Below are positions 32,266 to 38,898 of a stretch of DNA of 44,761 nt, in pieces. Within the stretch, counting starts at the first letter, position 1; each line of letters starts with the position of its first letter. Under the pieces are notes generated by a model. It searched no databases. It saw nothing but the letters and a program-made list of their open reading frames with translations, and was not told the origin of the DNA. The position numbers and the translations under genes are program-made. The stretch spans positions 1 through 44,761 of IMG/VR virus record IMGVR_UViG_3300009000_000010; one strand, written 5' to 3'. Source of the DNA: a virus.

Positions 32266-33138
32266 ATGGCTATTGAATTAGTTTGTATAAAAACCAAGGA
32301 TAATGGTGTAACGACTGAGGACATCAATCGATTCAAATTATCCTTAGACCGTATTCGAGTCTTACGTGACGTAGGATTTCAAAATTGTCGTCTAAACGTA
32401 TTGACTGACGACAAGACAGGATTGGATGAAGACATTCGTGTTATTCCTTATTTGGGTAACGATAAAATCACCAACCCTAAATTTATTCCACTAGAACTGC
32501 ATAATTACGATGATTTCTTCGGTGCTGGTACTAAGACCATGTATTTCGATGCAAACATCATTGCACGTGACCTAGCAGGAGGATTCTGTTTTGATGGTAT
32601 CCCTGACAGAGGGACTACTAGTGAGACAACGTTTAAGTTCAATGCAGAACAAATTACCAATATCACAGACAACAACCTACCCTTTATTCATCTAACTGAA
32701 AAGTGGTGGGACACTGAACATACGTACAGTGACTGTTATTTTGGTTTTGTTGCAGGTGACACACGTGATGTTTATCGTAAGTTCATGACAGACCCTGAAG
32801 GGTATCAAACCAAGTACGATAACGTTGCTGATTTCTATGAGAACGAATTCGAAGGGTTTGTTTTACCAGTCAAAAAGGGTACCTTCGGTGGTTACCATGT
32901 CGACAATGTTGCAAAGAATAAGGAAGTCAATGACCTGTATGAGGACATCGTCAGACCTGAATTCGAATCTAATCCTGATAACTGGAGAGGTATGGGTGGT
33001 GAACCTGAAGCGAAATTCATCGAATTCAATCATGAATATCGTGACATCACCAAACAATGCTCATTCTTAGTGTTGGAAAGAGGAGAAGACAACAAAGACC
33101 CATTTACGGATAGGTACCTACACCTATGGGTTTTGTAA
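32266..33138 (+). CDS. hypothetical protein, glycosyltransferase-like in part
   Basis: 290 residues. IELVCIKTKDNGVTTEDINRF begins like a Rossmann strand, and TKTMYFDANIIARDLAGGFCFDG resembles the D-x-D region of GT-A enzymes (with D-A-N in place of D-x-D). PFIHLTEKWWDTEHTYSDCYFGFVAGDT could be an acceptor part. The similarity is weak and the metal motif incomplete, so another enzyme or a structural protein is possible. GGAGAT ribosome site. Confidence 0.5.
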   Translation: MAIELVCIKTKDNGVTTEDINRFKLSLDRIRVLRDVGFQNCRLNVLTDDKTGLDEDIRVIPYLGNDKITNPKFIPLELHNYDDFFGAGTKTMYFDANIIARDLAGGFCFDGIPDRGTTSETTFKFNAEQITNITDNNLPFIHLTEKWWDTEHTYSDCYFGFVAGDTRDVYRKFMTDPEGYQTKYDNVADFYENEFEGFVLPVKKGTFGGYHVDNVAKNKEVNDLYEDIVRPEFESNPDNWRGMGGEPEAKFIEFNHEYRDITKQCSFLVLERGEDNKDPFTDRYLHLWVL

Positions 33139-33809
33139 AACAAGAAATTCTCAAATATTATAACCAACAAGAAGACAGGTTATATCTTCAAGATAATAGG
33201 GGTCTCGACTTAGACCCCTATTATTATAATGAAGTTGATACATTCTTCACACCTGACGAATGCGACTATATGACTCATATCGTCCTCAGAGACGAAGAAA
33301 GAATCAAAGCCATACCAAACCCCTCCACTAAACCCTATAAGGGTCTCACAAGACAACATGATGTCTATAACTGGTTAAATCACCCTGACTTCCAACGTCT
33401 GAATATACCACAACGCTTGTTGGGACTGGATGAATTTAAAGACTTGGATTGGGTATTATTACAATGCTGGTGCAACGTTCTGAGACAAGGAGAAGACCTG
33501 CATAGACATTTCCATGAATATCACCCTAATCAGGTAATACCCTGCAACATGTTTTTATCAGGTAACCCCAAGACTGGTACACACTACTACAGGGACGCTC
33601 GACCCTCATATACACCAAACGAGGTAGGGAAACTCACCATAGTCGGACATAGACTCGAACACGAAGTCAAAACCAATCAATATCAACAACCACGTGTCTC
33701 CATGGCACTAGACGTATACGTAAAGAAACCCATGTATCAAAAGACGGTTAGTTATCAGAATCGATATGTGCTTTATTGTAAAAGTGACGGCGAATCAGAA
33801 ACACTCTAG
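33126..33809 (+). CDS. 2OG-Fe(II) oxygenase-like protein
   Basis: 227 residues. The beta-helix core has EDLHRHFHEYHPNQVIPCNMFLSG with a His-x-His pair, and GHRLEHEVKTNQYQQPRVSMALDVYV with the distal His and an Arg for 2OG, as in other phage oxygenases. The N-terminal EVDTFFTPDECDYMTHIVL matches their lead-in. A 13-bp perfect hairpin lies inside the gene at 33193-33224. The 3' end overlaps the minus-strand membrane gene by 62 nt. Confidence 0.65.
   Translation: MGFVKQEILKYYNQQEDRLYLQDNRGLDLDPYYYNEVDTFFTPDECDYMTHIVLRDEERIKAIPNPSTKPYKGLTRQHDVYNWLNHPDFQRLNIPQRLLGLDEFKDLDWVLLQCWCNVLRQGEDLHRHFHEYHPNQVIPCNMFLSGNPKTGTHYYRDARPSYTPNEVGKLTIVGHRLEHEVKTNQYQQPRVSMALDVYVKKPMYQKTVSYQNRYVLYCKSDGESETL
33193..33224 (+). 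repeat. perfect 13-bp inverted repeat inside a coding region
   Basis: ATAATAGGGGTCT (33193-33205) and AGACCCCTATTAT (33212-33224) with loop CGACTT. Codes for NRGLDLDPYYY. Could be a terminator-like or mRNA stability hairpin; resembles the GGGG/CCCC hairpins of the early promoters. Confidence 0.6.
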
Positions 33810-33987
33810 TGTATGCAACAAGTGTCATCCATAGGGTAATCGTAGTACCTATTAAAAACGTATCAGACCACCCCAATAGGTCAATACAAATATACAAACC
33901 CAATAGATTCAAAGGGTAATTAATCAGTAATCCTGTAAAGACTGTTGTAATAGTCTCTTGATGTATCTTTCTTGTTTTTGGACTCAT
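33748..33987 (-). CDS. small two-helix membrane protein (DUF7220-like)
   Basis: 79 residues on the minus strand, read from ATG at 33987 with AGGAGT 8 nt upstream. Two hydrophobic helices (about 12-35, TVFTGLLINYPLNLLGLYIC, and 41-62, FLIGTTITLWMTLVAYTRVFL) and a basic end RRHFYNKAH. The pattern resembles small membrane proteins I recall as DUF7220. Overlaps the upstream nuclease gene by 68 nt and the convergent + gene by 62 nt. Confidence 0.68.
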   Translation of the reverse strand: MSPKTRKIHQETITTVFTGLLINYPLNLLGLYICIDLLGWSDTFLIGTTITLWMTLVAYTRVFLIRRHFYNKAHIDSDN

Positions 33988-34468
33988 ATATCCAACTCCT
34001 AAATTCATTATATTCAAACACCAACCCACCTGCATCACGTATCGAATTCATCATGTTTTGCACTTCATTGTACTTATTATCAGGTACCAACCCTATAGAA
34101 TACACTAACACGAGCTGCGATTTATAACAATTATGTCTCAGGTTTAAGTCGATATATGCAAGTTTCTCTATATGACTCTCACAAGTGTTAAGTCTTTTAC
34201 ACTCAACATGATACTGTTTACCATTAATGATTGCAGTCATATCACCCTTTTTACCTCTTGCGCCCACATAATTAGTGTAGACAGGACGTGTAATAATTCG
34301 TTTATTATTACGGTAATGTGTAGGGACACTTATATCATTGTAGGTGAGGAAATCAAAGACTTCTTTTTCAAACTCTGCACCTGTTTTCTGACCTGATTTA
34401 CCTGCTGATGGAGGTGTATCATAGGTCTGTATGTGACCATCTAAGGTCTGACTTATTTCAAAGTTCAT
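33920..34468 (-). CDS. PD-(D/E)XK-like nuclease
   Basis: 182 residues on the minus strand. GAEFEKEVFDFL (residues 30-41) supplies an N-terminal Glu. GARGKKGDMTAIINGKQYHVECKR (69-92) supplies Asp76 and E89-C-K91, the catalytic D...ExK core. The fold covers restriction enzymes and Holliday resolvases; the narrow family is not recognised. AGGAG ribosome site and a TATACA/TATAAT promoter serve it. With the membrane protein it forms the only minus-strand unit in the window. Confidence 0.75.
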   Translation of the reverse strand: MNFEISQTLDGHIQTYDTPPSAGKSGQKTGAEFEKEVFDFLTYNDISVPTHYRNNKRIITRPVYTNYVGARGKKGDMTAIINGKQYHVECKRLNTCESHIEKLAYIDLNLRHNCYKSQLVLVYSIGLVPDNKYNEVQNMMNSIRDAGGLVFEYNEFRSWIYESKNKKDTSRDYYNSLYRITD

Positions 34469-34546
34469 AGGTTACTCCTATTGTTTTTGAGAGACGTGTA
34501 ACTATTCCACCTTGGATATATCTACGTTTCTCGGTTACTTAAAACT

Positions 34547-34575
34547 ATTATACCACTCTGAAACCCTTATGTATA
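34547..34575 (-). promoter_or_regulatory. minus-strand sigma70-like promoter for the nuclease cassette
   Basis: Read on the minus strand: CCCC-TATACA, 17 nt, TGG-TATAAT (extended -10). -10 complement at 34547-34552, -35 complement at 34570-34575. Nearly the same -35 context as the uvsX promoter at 3279. Confidence 0.72.
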
Positions 34576-34862
34576 GGGGGTTTTGAATATAATTTGTAGG
34601 CGATTATGGTGCAAGGGAATATATTGTGTGTAGAAGTGTGTCAAAGTGTGTAATAATAATCGAAATATAGGGGAGTGGGAGAAAGTGGATTATTTTGGGT
34701 TTTGGTGGTGCTGTTTGGGGAGACAAACACGATTTTTAACGTGGAGTCAAGGGGTTGACACGGCGGAGATTTTGTGGTAGGTCTCAGAGGTTTCTCCACA
34801 CGCACCCACACGCACACAGCATCTCAGAGAGATTCAGAGTCAAACCTGTGTGTCTCTGAGTG
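34576..34862. other. non-coding, G-rich stretch before an early promoter
   Basis: No convincing gene on either strand. It holds a TATAAT at 34588-34593 without a matching -35, G-tracts on the + strand at about 34671-34740, and a GGGG-TTGACA at 34755-34760 lacking a clear -10. CTCAGAG/CTCTGAG copies lie at 34783, 34823 and 34854; the last two can form an 8-bp stem. Looks like a control region with decayed or overlapping promoters. Confidence 0.5.
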
Positions 34863-34892
34863 TTGACAATGCCCCTCACTTTTTTATATAAT
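34863..34892 (+). promoter_or_regulatory. early promoter, leaderless type
   Basis: TTGACA 34863-34868, spacer with the conserved ATGCCCCTCAC and T-run, TATAAT 34887-34892 (18-nt spacing). ATG 34899 is 6 nt beyond the -10 box, and ATGATG repeats the arrangement at 26039. Confidence 0.8.
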
Positions 34893-34898
34893 GGCTAC

Positions 34899-34997
34899 AT
34901 GATGAGATTTATACAAGAACACGGACTTTTAGATGGTGACTTTATCGTCCCTATGGTATCAGTCTTTCTATTACTTACTATTGCAGAGGTTATCTAA
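34899..34997 (+). CDS. 32-residue membrane peptide gene
   Basis: MMRFIQEHGLLDGDFIVP, then a hydrophobic helix (MVSVFLLLTIAEVI). It starts exactly at the predicted transcription start and ends 1 nt before the next ATG. Its size and position suggest a small host-takeover peptide or a leader peptide for the next gene; neither can be shown. Confidence 0.5.
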   Translation: MMRFIQEHGLLDGDFIVPMVSVFLLLTIAEVI

Positions 34998-34998
34998 C

Positions 34999-35370
34999 AT
35001 GGCATACGTATCACAAGAACTTAAAAAGAAACTCTCTCCTTCTATTAAAGAAGTACTGAAGAAGTACGGTATGAAGGGGTCTATTGCAGTGAATAACCAT
35101 TCTACTCTAGTGGTTAACCTGAAGAGTGGTTCTATAGACTTTAAAAAAGATTCTAACTCTGATGGTGGTTATCATTATCAGATTAACCCCTATTGGTATC
35201 ATGAACACTTCAGTGGTGTGGCAAAGGACTTTCTTGTTGAGTTGTTTAGTGCTATGAAACCTGCAGATGTGTGGTATGATAACACTGATGCGATGATTGA
35301 CTACTTTGACACTGCATATTATGTGGATGTGAACGTAGGACAGTGGAATAAAGAGTATCAGGTGGTATAA
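34999..35370 (+). CDS. conserved small phage protein (LPD29-like)
   Basis: 123 residues from ATG 34999, after AGAGG. MAYVSQELKKKLSPSIKEVLKKYGMKGSIAVNNHSTLVVNLKSG resembles a small conserved phage domain that I recall as LPD29-like (name from memory). The rest has YHYQINPYWYHEHF and an acidic Tyr-rich end. Early promoter upstream. No catalytic motif visible. The coding frame continues upstream to 34933, but those codons belong to the peptide gene region. Confidence 0.66.
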   Translation: MAYVSQELKKKLSPSIKEVLKKYGMKGSIAVNNHSTLVVNLKSGSIDFKKDSNSDGGYHYQINPYWYHEHFSGVAKDFLVELFSAMKPADVWYDNTDAMIDYFDTAYYVDVNVGQWNKEYQVV

Positions 35371-35375
35371 AAGGG

Positions 35376-35405
35376 TTGACAAAGCCCCTCATTTTTTGAT
35401 ATACT
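35376..35405 (+). promoter_or_regulatory. early promoter of the structured RNA
   Basis: TTGACA 35376-35381, spacer AAGCCCCTCAT plus T-run, TATACT 35400-35405 (18 nt). Predicted +1 near 35412. AGGG/CCCT flank the -35 as a weak hairpin. Confidence 0.75.
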
Positions 35406-35410
35406 ACCTA

Positions 35411-35502
35411 TGTTGTTTGGGAAAACGTCTTCTGGCGTCCTCCAAGTGGGTGAGAATCCCATGATGATGGACTAGAGATTAACTGCTAGACGTTTTTTCC
35501 CC
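35411..35502 (+). ncRNA. candidate structured small RNA
   Basis: About 92 nt starting at a promoter. Outer stem AAAACGTCT (35422-35430) / AGACGTTTT (35488-35496), 9 bp, can extend with GGG/CCC; T-rich 3' side. Inside, GTCC (35437-35440) pairs with GGAC (35469-35472) around a GTGGG/CCCAT hairpin with a 7-nt loop. A 21-codon frame from ATG 35410 exists but looks non-coding. Could be a regulator RNA or an untranslated leader. No known class recognised. Confidence 0.5.
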
Positions 35503-35522
35503 TTTTAATTTGGTGAGAAGTA

Positions 35523-35531
35523 TGATATAAT
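35523..35531 (+). promoter_or_regulatory. extended -10 promoter TGATATAAT
   Basis: TG-A-TATAAT with no good -35 box; predicted +1 near 35538, directly before the pseudoknot candidate. Confidence 0.55.
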
Positions 35532-35539
35532 AGACACAT

Positions 35540-35593
35540 AAGAGTAACCAGTGCAGACTCTTGTATTTGTAATGAATAATGTGACGGCACTGG
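35540..35593 (+). ncRNA. candidate H-type pseudoknot in an mRNA leader
   Basis: AAGAGT (35540-35545) pairs with ACTCTT (35557-35562), and CCAGTGC (35548-35554) pairs with GCACTGG (35587-35593). The 1-2-1'-2' order is an H-type pseudoknot; alternatively the two stems exclude each other. A G5/C5 hairpin follows at 35620-35640. Could be a riboswitch-like or translational control element for the gene at 35679. Confidence 0.5.
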
Positions 35594-35619
35594 GGTAGAC
35601 ACCACCGAGACCATCCATG

Positions 35620-35648
35620 GGGGGAATGAGAAAGACCCCCACCTTTTC
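35620..35648 (+). terminator. terminator-like hairpin within the leader
   Basis: GGGGG (35620-35624) and CCCCC (35636-35640) with an 11-nt loop, then ACC and four T. Lies between the pseudoknot and the ribosome site of the next gene, as in attenuators. Confidence 0.5.
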
Positions 35649-35678
35649 TTGAACAAGGTTATAAACAAGAGGATAGAC

Positions 35679-35903
35679 GTGTATCTATTTGATGTGTACA
35701 GTATTGACACTAAGGTCGTCCCTATAACAGGTGATTGGACTCGTGTCAACAGTTATATGGGTTTAATGAAGCGCACAGAGACCCCTGTGAGTCTCTCAGA
35801 GGCAGATAGGATGCTCTCAGAGTTGCAATCAAAGGGTCATATCGTAGAACTGCGTAGACTGGTCTCTGAGGAGTTCAAAGAGTGGACTAAGGGGTACGTA
35901 TAG
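35679..35903 (+). CDS. small hypothetical protein (GTG start)
   Basis: 74 residues from GTG 35679, with AAGAGGA 5 nt upstream; the in-frame TTG 35649 sits on the terminator-like hairpin and is less likely. VYLFDVYSIDTKVVPITGDWTRVNSYMGLMKRTETP, then helical SLSEADRMLSELQSKGHIVELRRLVSEEF. No family recognised. Preceded by about 140 nt of structured leader. Confidence 0.55.
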   Translation: MYLFDVYSIDTKVVPITGDWTRVNSYMGLMKRTETPVSLSEADRMLSELQSKGHIVELRRLVSEEFKEWTKGYV

Positions 35904-35997
35904 GGGAACGTCTTAGAACAGTGCTGAGGGACTCCTAGACGGTCTGAGAAACGACTAAACCCCCCACCTTTAATATTCTCAGTGGATATATAAACAC
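35904..35997 (+). other. short non-coding stretch with a second CGTCT/AGACG element
   Basis: GGGGAACGTCTTAG (35903-35916) and CTAGACG (35935-35941) echo the ends of the RNA at 35419-35494. The stem is CGTCT/AGACG. TATATA lies 5 nt before ATG 35998 but has no -35. Confidence 0.4.
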
Positions 35998-36195
35998 ATG
36001 ACTAAAATTTTTTTTCTGGCCATTTTCACTTCCGTAACCTTTTTATCAGGTTGCAGTATTATCCCTAACGATAACCTTATTAAATGGAAGTGTGACAATC
36101 ATGAGTGTTTTGTTTGGACTAATGTGCTTATCTGCAACAAAGACAACACTCACTGCGAGTACATTGATTTCCCTATACTGAAGGAAGACCACTGA
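35998..36195 (+). CDS. small lipoprotein
   Basis: 65 residues. Signal peptide MTKIFFLAIFTSVTFLSGC with lipobox LSGC (Cys 19). The mature part has Cys residues (WKCDNHECFVWTNVLICNKDNTHCEY) and is Asn/Asp-rich. Early position; a superinfection-exclusion lipoprotein is one possibility, not shown. 1-nt overlap with the next gene. Confidence 0.66.
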   Translation: MTKIFFLAIFTSVTFLSGCSIIPNDNLIKWKCDNHECFVWTNVLICNKDNTHCEYIDFPILKEDH

Positions 36196-36419
36196 TGGTT
36201 GTCTCCTTTGACCGTCTACACAAGGATTTAAAGGGAAACCAAGTCCGTATTACGTTTAAGAGTATGAAAAGTGGAAGAATGATTACCTCTACTTACACTC
36301 TACATGACACTATTATTAAGTCACAGAAAGAGTCTGAGCGTATTATTTGCTACGACATACTCAACGATAGATACGAAGATATTTTTATTGCATCTATAAA
36401 AGATTATGAGATATTATAG
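36195..36419 (+). CDS. small SH3-like phage protein (DUF2693-like)
   Basis: 74 residues. VSFDRLHKDLKGNQVRITFKSMKSGRMITSTYTL, then ERIICYDILNDRYEDIFIASIKDYEIL. The two beta halves match the DUF2693-type small phage proteins I recall (strand pairs with a TFxKxxG.xR.M.xTL pattern and a YD...R.F...I segment). Likely binds a partner protein or nucleic acid; role unknown. Last gene before a 280-nt gap. Confidence 0.6.
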   Translation: MVVSFDRLHKDLKGNQVRITFKSMKSGRMITSTYTLHDTIIKSQKESERIICYDILNDRYEDIFIASIKDYEIL

Positions 36420-36699
36420 CTTGTGAGTCTGATTAATTAAGTCCCTTGCTTTGTGAGTGTATATACTGGGGAATATTCCGTGAATGATTAATATTCCTGC
36501 AATTTTCCAAGCGTGGACTAGGTGTACCATATAGGACATTCCGACTTCTTTTAGATGTTTATTCATCTTTTATTTATTTTTCCCCTAGACATTACACCCA
36601 TTATTGTGTATAATGAATATAATTAATAACGAATATGTTAAATTTAAGAAAGGTTCTTAAGACAACAACATATTTAAAAACGTCCATGGAGGACTGCTT
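36420..36699. other. non-coding region upstream of the DUF262-HNH gene
   Basis: No gene found. AT-rich, with the motif GGGGAATATTCC (36469-36480, containing the palindrome GGAATATTCC), a repeat of AATATTCC at about 36490-36498, and a T-rich run with CCCCTAGACA before the promoter. Ends with a GGAGG ribosome site at 36688-36692. Confidence 0.5.
36586..36614 (+). promoter_or_regulatory. sigma70-like promoter of the DUF262-HNH gene
   Basis: CCCC-TAGACA (36586-36591), 17 nt, TATAAT (36609-36614). 5 of 6 match at -35. Predicted +1 near 36621, leaving an 80-nt leader. Confidence 0.68.
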
Positions 36700-38271
36700 A
36701 TGACAAAACATAACTATGTACTAGACCCTGACAAAGAAAACTTTGTCACGGAATTTCAACCAACCTTCGATGAGGGGACTTCGACTTTTATTAAGGGTGG
36801 AGTGACTATCGATTGGTTATTCGACTCTTGTTTCAAAGAGAAAAACTTCTTCACAGGTGTACGTACCTACCAGCGTGAAAAGGTGGCTTCGGTACCGTGG
36901 AAACAGGAAGTCCTTAAAACTATTTTAGAGGAAGGATACAAGTCCATTCCTGAAATTCACATTCGAGTGATGAGTCCACTGAGGTTTGAACTCACCGATG
37001 GGCAACAGAGAACCTCTGCACCCCTAGACTATATGCAGGATGGGTTTCCTCTTGCACCTAAAACTATTTTTAGAAACACAGACTATAGTGGTCTCTTGTA
37101 TTCTGAACTTCCTGATGAAGTCAAGGATGCAATTCGCAACTATGAGATATCTTGTAAGTGGTATGTTAATTTAGACGACCAAGAAACGTCTAACTTGTTT
37201 ATTAAAATTCTGAACAATGTCAATACCATGAATCATCAAGAAATGCGAAACGCCGTGTTGGGTGTGTATTCTGACTTTGTTCGTAACACTGCAAGAGACG
37301 ATGGTCTTGCACAGTATTCACAATTTGTGCATCCTCTGTTTCAGAGAACCACCGATAGAAACGGCAAACAAACACTCAACTATTTCTCTAAAGGGTTTAA
37401 ACTCAACGGTAGAATGGAAGTGGACGAATGGTTACAGAACTTGTGTTACTTGTTTTCACACGGTAAAGATTGGAAAAAAGGTATATCCTCACAAGCAATG
37501 CAAACCAAGTGGGTAAAGGAAATTCAAAAAAGTGGTGGTATCTTTGCAGTAAACTATACCGATGAAAAACTTATCAGACAGATTCTTAACCTTGCACTCA
37601 ATATTATTTCGAACTATCCTAACAGACAACGTTTGTCGCCTATGGTTTCGTTGATAATGGTGTGTTATGCAGTGTCACTGATTGACATCACAGGTAAAGG
37701 CACTGGAAGAAAACTCACTCCAACAGTTTCGTTAGACCCTGTTAAGTTTGGTCTTCAATTCGACAAGATTTATACCGACTGGAGTTGCATGACGAAAAGA
37801 CTTTTTGAAAAAGAAACCATGTGGACTGCAGAGAAGGCAGAGAATTCCGATGATGCACCCCCAGCTGCTGTCATGCAACCCTTCAAACAATTGTTTGGTG
37901 GTAAGAATGCAGTTGCAATTGGGACGATTAAAAAAGTACTAGATACCTGCACTCCTAAAGAGTGGGGTATCACAAAAAAAGATGGTAAGCGTGCCTTTAC
38001 TGACGAAGAGAAAAGTCAAAGACTGACTGAACAAGGTGGTAAGTGTTTTTGGACTGGAGTGCCTTTGACACTTGACCGTGCAGTAGGAGACCACTATGTG
38101 TTACATTCACTTGGTGGTGAAACTACCATGGACAACCTAGTCGTAACATCAAAACAAATAAACGGTAAACGTTTAAATATGAGAGCAGACCACTTTGCAG
38201 AATATATTCAAGAGAATTATGACTTGGATTATGACCATGACACTTACTTTAAGGAGTTGACTGGTGCTTGA
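36700..38271 (+). CDS. DUF262 protein with C-terminal HNH nuclease domain
   Basis: 523 residues. YQRE (57-60) and TDGQQRT (99-105) are the nucleotide-binding signatures of DUF262, the ParB-like domain of GmrSD-type enzymes. The C-terminal HNH-like domain has GGKCFWTG near 446-453, the DH pair at 464-465, H469, N479 and N488-G-K. GmrSD/BrxU-type proteins cut modified DNA using NTPs. Here a phage encodes one, with its own promoter and a strong ribosome site. It may attack host DNA or exclude other phages. The middle 300 residues are not recognised. Confidence 0.75.
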   Translation: MTKHNYVLDPDKENFVTEFQPTFDEGTSTFIKGGVTIDWLFDSCFKEKNFFTGVRTYQREKVASVPWKQEVLKTILEEGYKSIPEIHIRVMSPLRFELTDGQQRTSAPLDYMQDGFPLAPKTIFRNTDYSGLLYSELPDEVKDAIRNYEISCKWYVNLDDQETSNLFIKILNNVNTMNHQEMRNAVLGVYSDFVRNTARDDGLAQYSQFVHPLFQRTTDRNGKQTLNYFSKGFKLNGRMEVDEWLQNLCYLFSHGKDWKKGISSQAMQTKWVKEIQKSGGIFAVNYTDEKLIRQILNLALNIISNYPNRQRLSPMVSLIMVCYAVSLIDITGKGTGRKLTPTVSLDPVKFGLQFDKIYTDWSCMTKRLFEKETMWTAEKAENSDDAPPAAVMQPFKQLFGGKNAVAIGTIKKVLDTCTPKEWGITKKDGKRAFTDEEKSQRLTEQGGKCFWTGVPLTLDRAVGDHYVLHSLGGETTMDNLVVTSKQINGKRLNMRADHFAEYIQENYDLDYDHDTYFKELTGA

Positions 38272-38422
38272 TTTTGCATGGAAAGGTTTTACGAATATCG
38301 TAGCAATCCTATGGTTCTTTCTAAACATGGTGACACTCGTCACCATGTTTATTTTAATAATTGCATTTGCGATTGACCCTAGTTGGTTAGCAAAGACGTT
38401 GGAGGTAACGTGCCAAAAATAG
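38264..38422 (+). CDS. small membrane protein (GTG start)
   Basis: 52 residues. GTG 38264 with AAGGAG 7 nt upstream, overlapping the DUF262-HNH stop by 8 nt. One long hydrophobic helix (IVAILWFFLNMVTLVTMFILIIAFAI, about 11-36). First of five small genes in a row; possibly a takeover or exclusion protein. Unrecognised. Confidence 0.62.
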   Translation: MLDFAWKGFTNIVAILWFFLNMVTLVTMFILIIAFAIDPSWLAKTLEVTCQK

Positions 38423-38721
38423 AATTTACAGAAGAACAAAAAGAACAGATTGGGAAATTAAAATCCCCACGAATATTTAAATCTGCAACTCCTAAGTATA
38501 CACTAGACTGGTATCTTAAATGGGTTGCATCTGCATTTGTTTTGGTTGCAATGTCGATGCGAGGAGTCGAAGGGTTTCAACTCTATGACCTAGTCATGTC
38601 CATCATCGGCATCGTCCTATGGTTAGTAGTGTCCGTCTTATGGAATGACCGTGCATTGATTATTTTAAACGGTGCAGGGTTATTCTTTTTATTAAGGAAT
38701 TTATTTAATACAATATCATGA
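38410..38721 (+). CDS. membrane protein (DUF6552-like)
   Basis: 103 residues from GTG 38410, just after GGAGG. Polar N-terminus (PKIEFTEEQKEQIGKLKSP) then three hydrophobic segments: WYLKWVASAFVLVAMSM, LYDLVMSIIGIVLWLVVSVLW and LIILNGAGLFFLL. NDRALIILN is a pattern I recall in a small marine phage family (DUF6552). ATGA overlap with the next gene. A longer upstream start (38383) lies in the preceding gene. Confidence 0.64.
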   Translation: MPKIEFTEEQKEQIGKLKSPRIFKSATPKYTLDWYLKWVASAFVLVAMSMRGVEGFQLYDLVMSIIGIVLWLVVSVLWNDRALIILNGAGLFFLLRNLFNTIS

Positions 38722-38897
38722 GAGTATTAGTAGAAAGTTATGGGGATGTTCGTATTTTTTATGAACGTCCTTATGGGTATAAACGATACATCGTTGAATG
38801 GCCTGATTCCACACAAATGTTTAGTGGACTTTGGTACAAAGAAAAAGATGTTCGTGAAATAGTAGAACGAAGGTTACACTTCGCTAAAGGAGAATAG
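38718..38897 (+). CDS. small soluble hypothetical protein
   Basis: 59 residues, beta-rich then helical (MRVLVESYGDVRIFYERPYG, RYIVEWPDSTQMFSG, KEKDVREIVERRLHFAKG). ATGA overlap upstream; the AAAGGAG near its end is the ribosome site of the next gene. Unrecognised. Confidence 0.62.
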   Translation: MRVLVESYGDVRIFYERPYGYKRYIVEWPDSTQMFSGLWYKEKDVREIVERRLHFAKGE

Positions 38898-38898
38898 T

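Noticed and set aside
33225-33230. TATAAT after the 13-bp hairpin as a promoter
   Set aside because: No -35 box at a suitable distance and it lies inside a gene with coherent coding.
34755-34783. GGGG-TTGACA as a further early promoter
   Set aside because: No acceptable -10 hexamer at 16-18 nt; listed only as a possible decayed copy.
35410-35475. 21-codon frame (MLFGKTSSGVLQ...) at the early promoter near 35405
   Set aside because: The region folds into a strong stem and the frame has no family; treated as RNA, although a leaderless peptide cannot be excluded.
35486-35749. Minus-strand open frame of 87 codons
   Set aside because: Covers the pseudoknot and terminator-like leader; no ribosome site and low-complexity translation.
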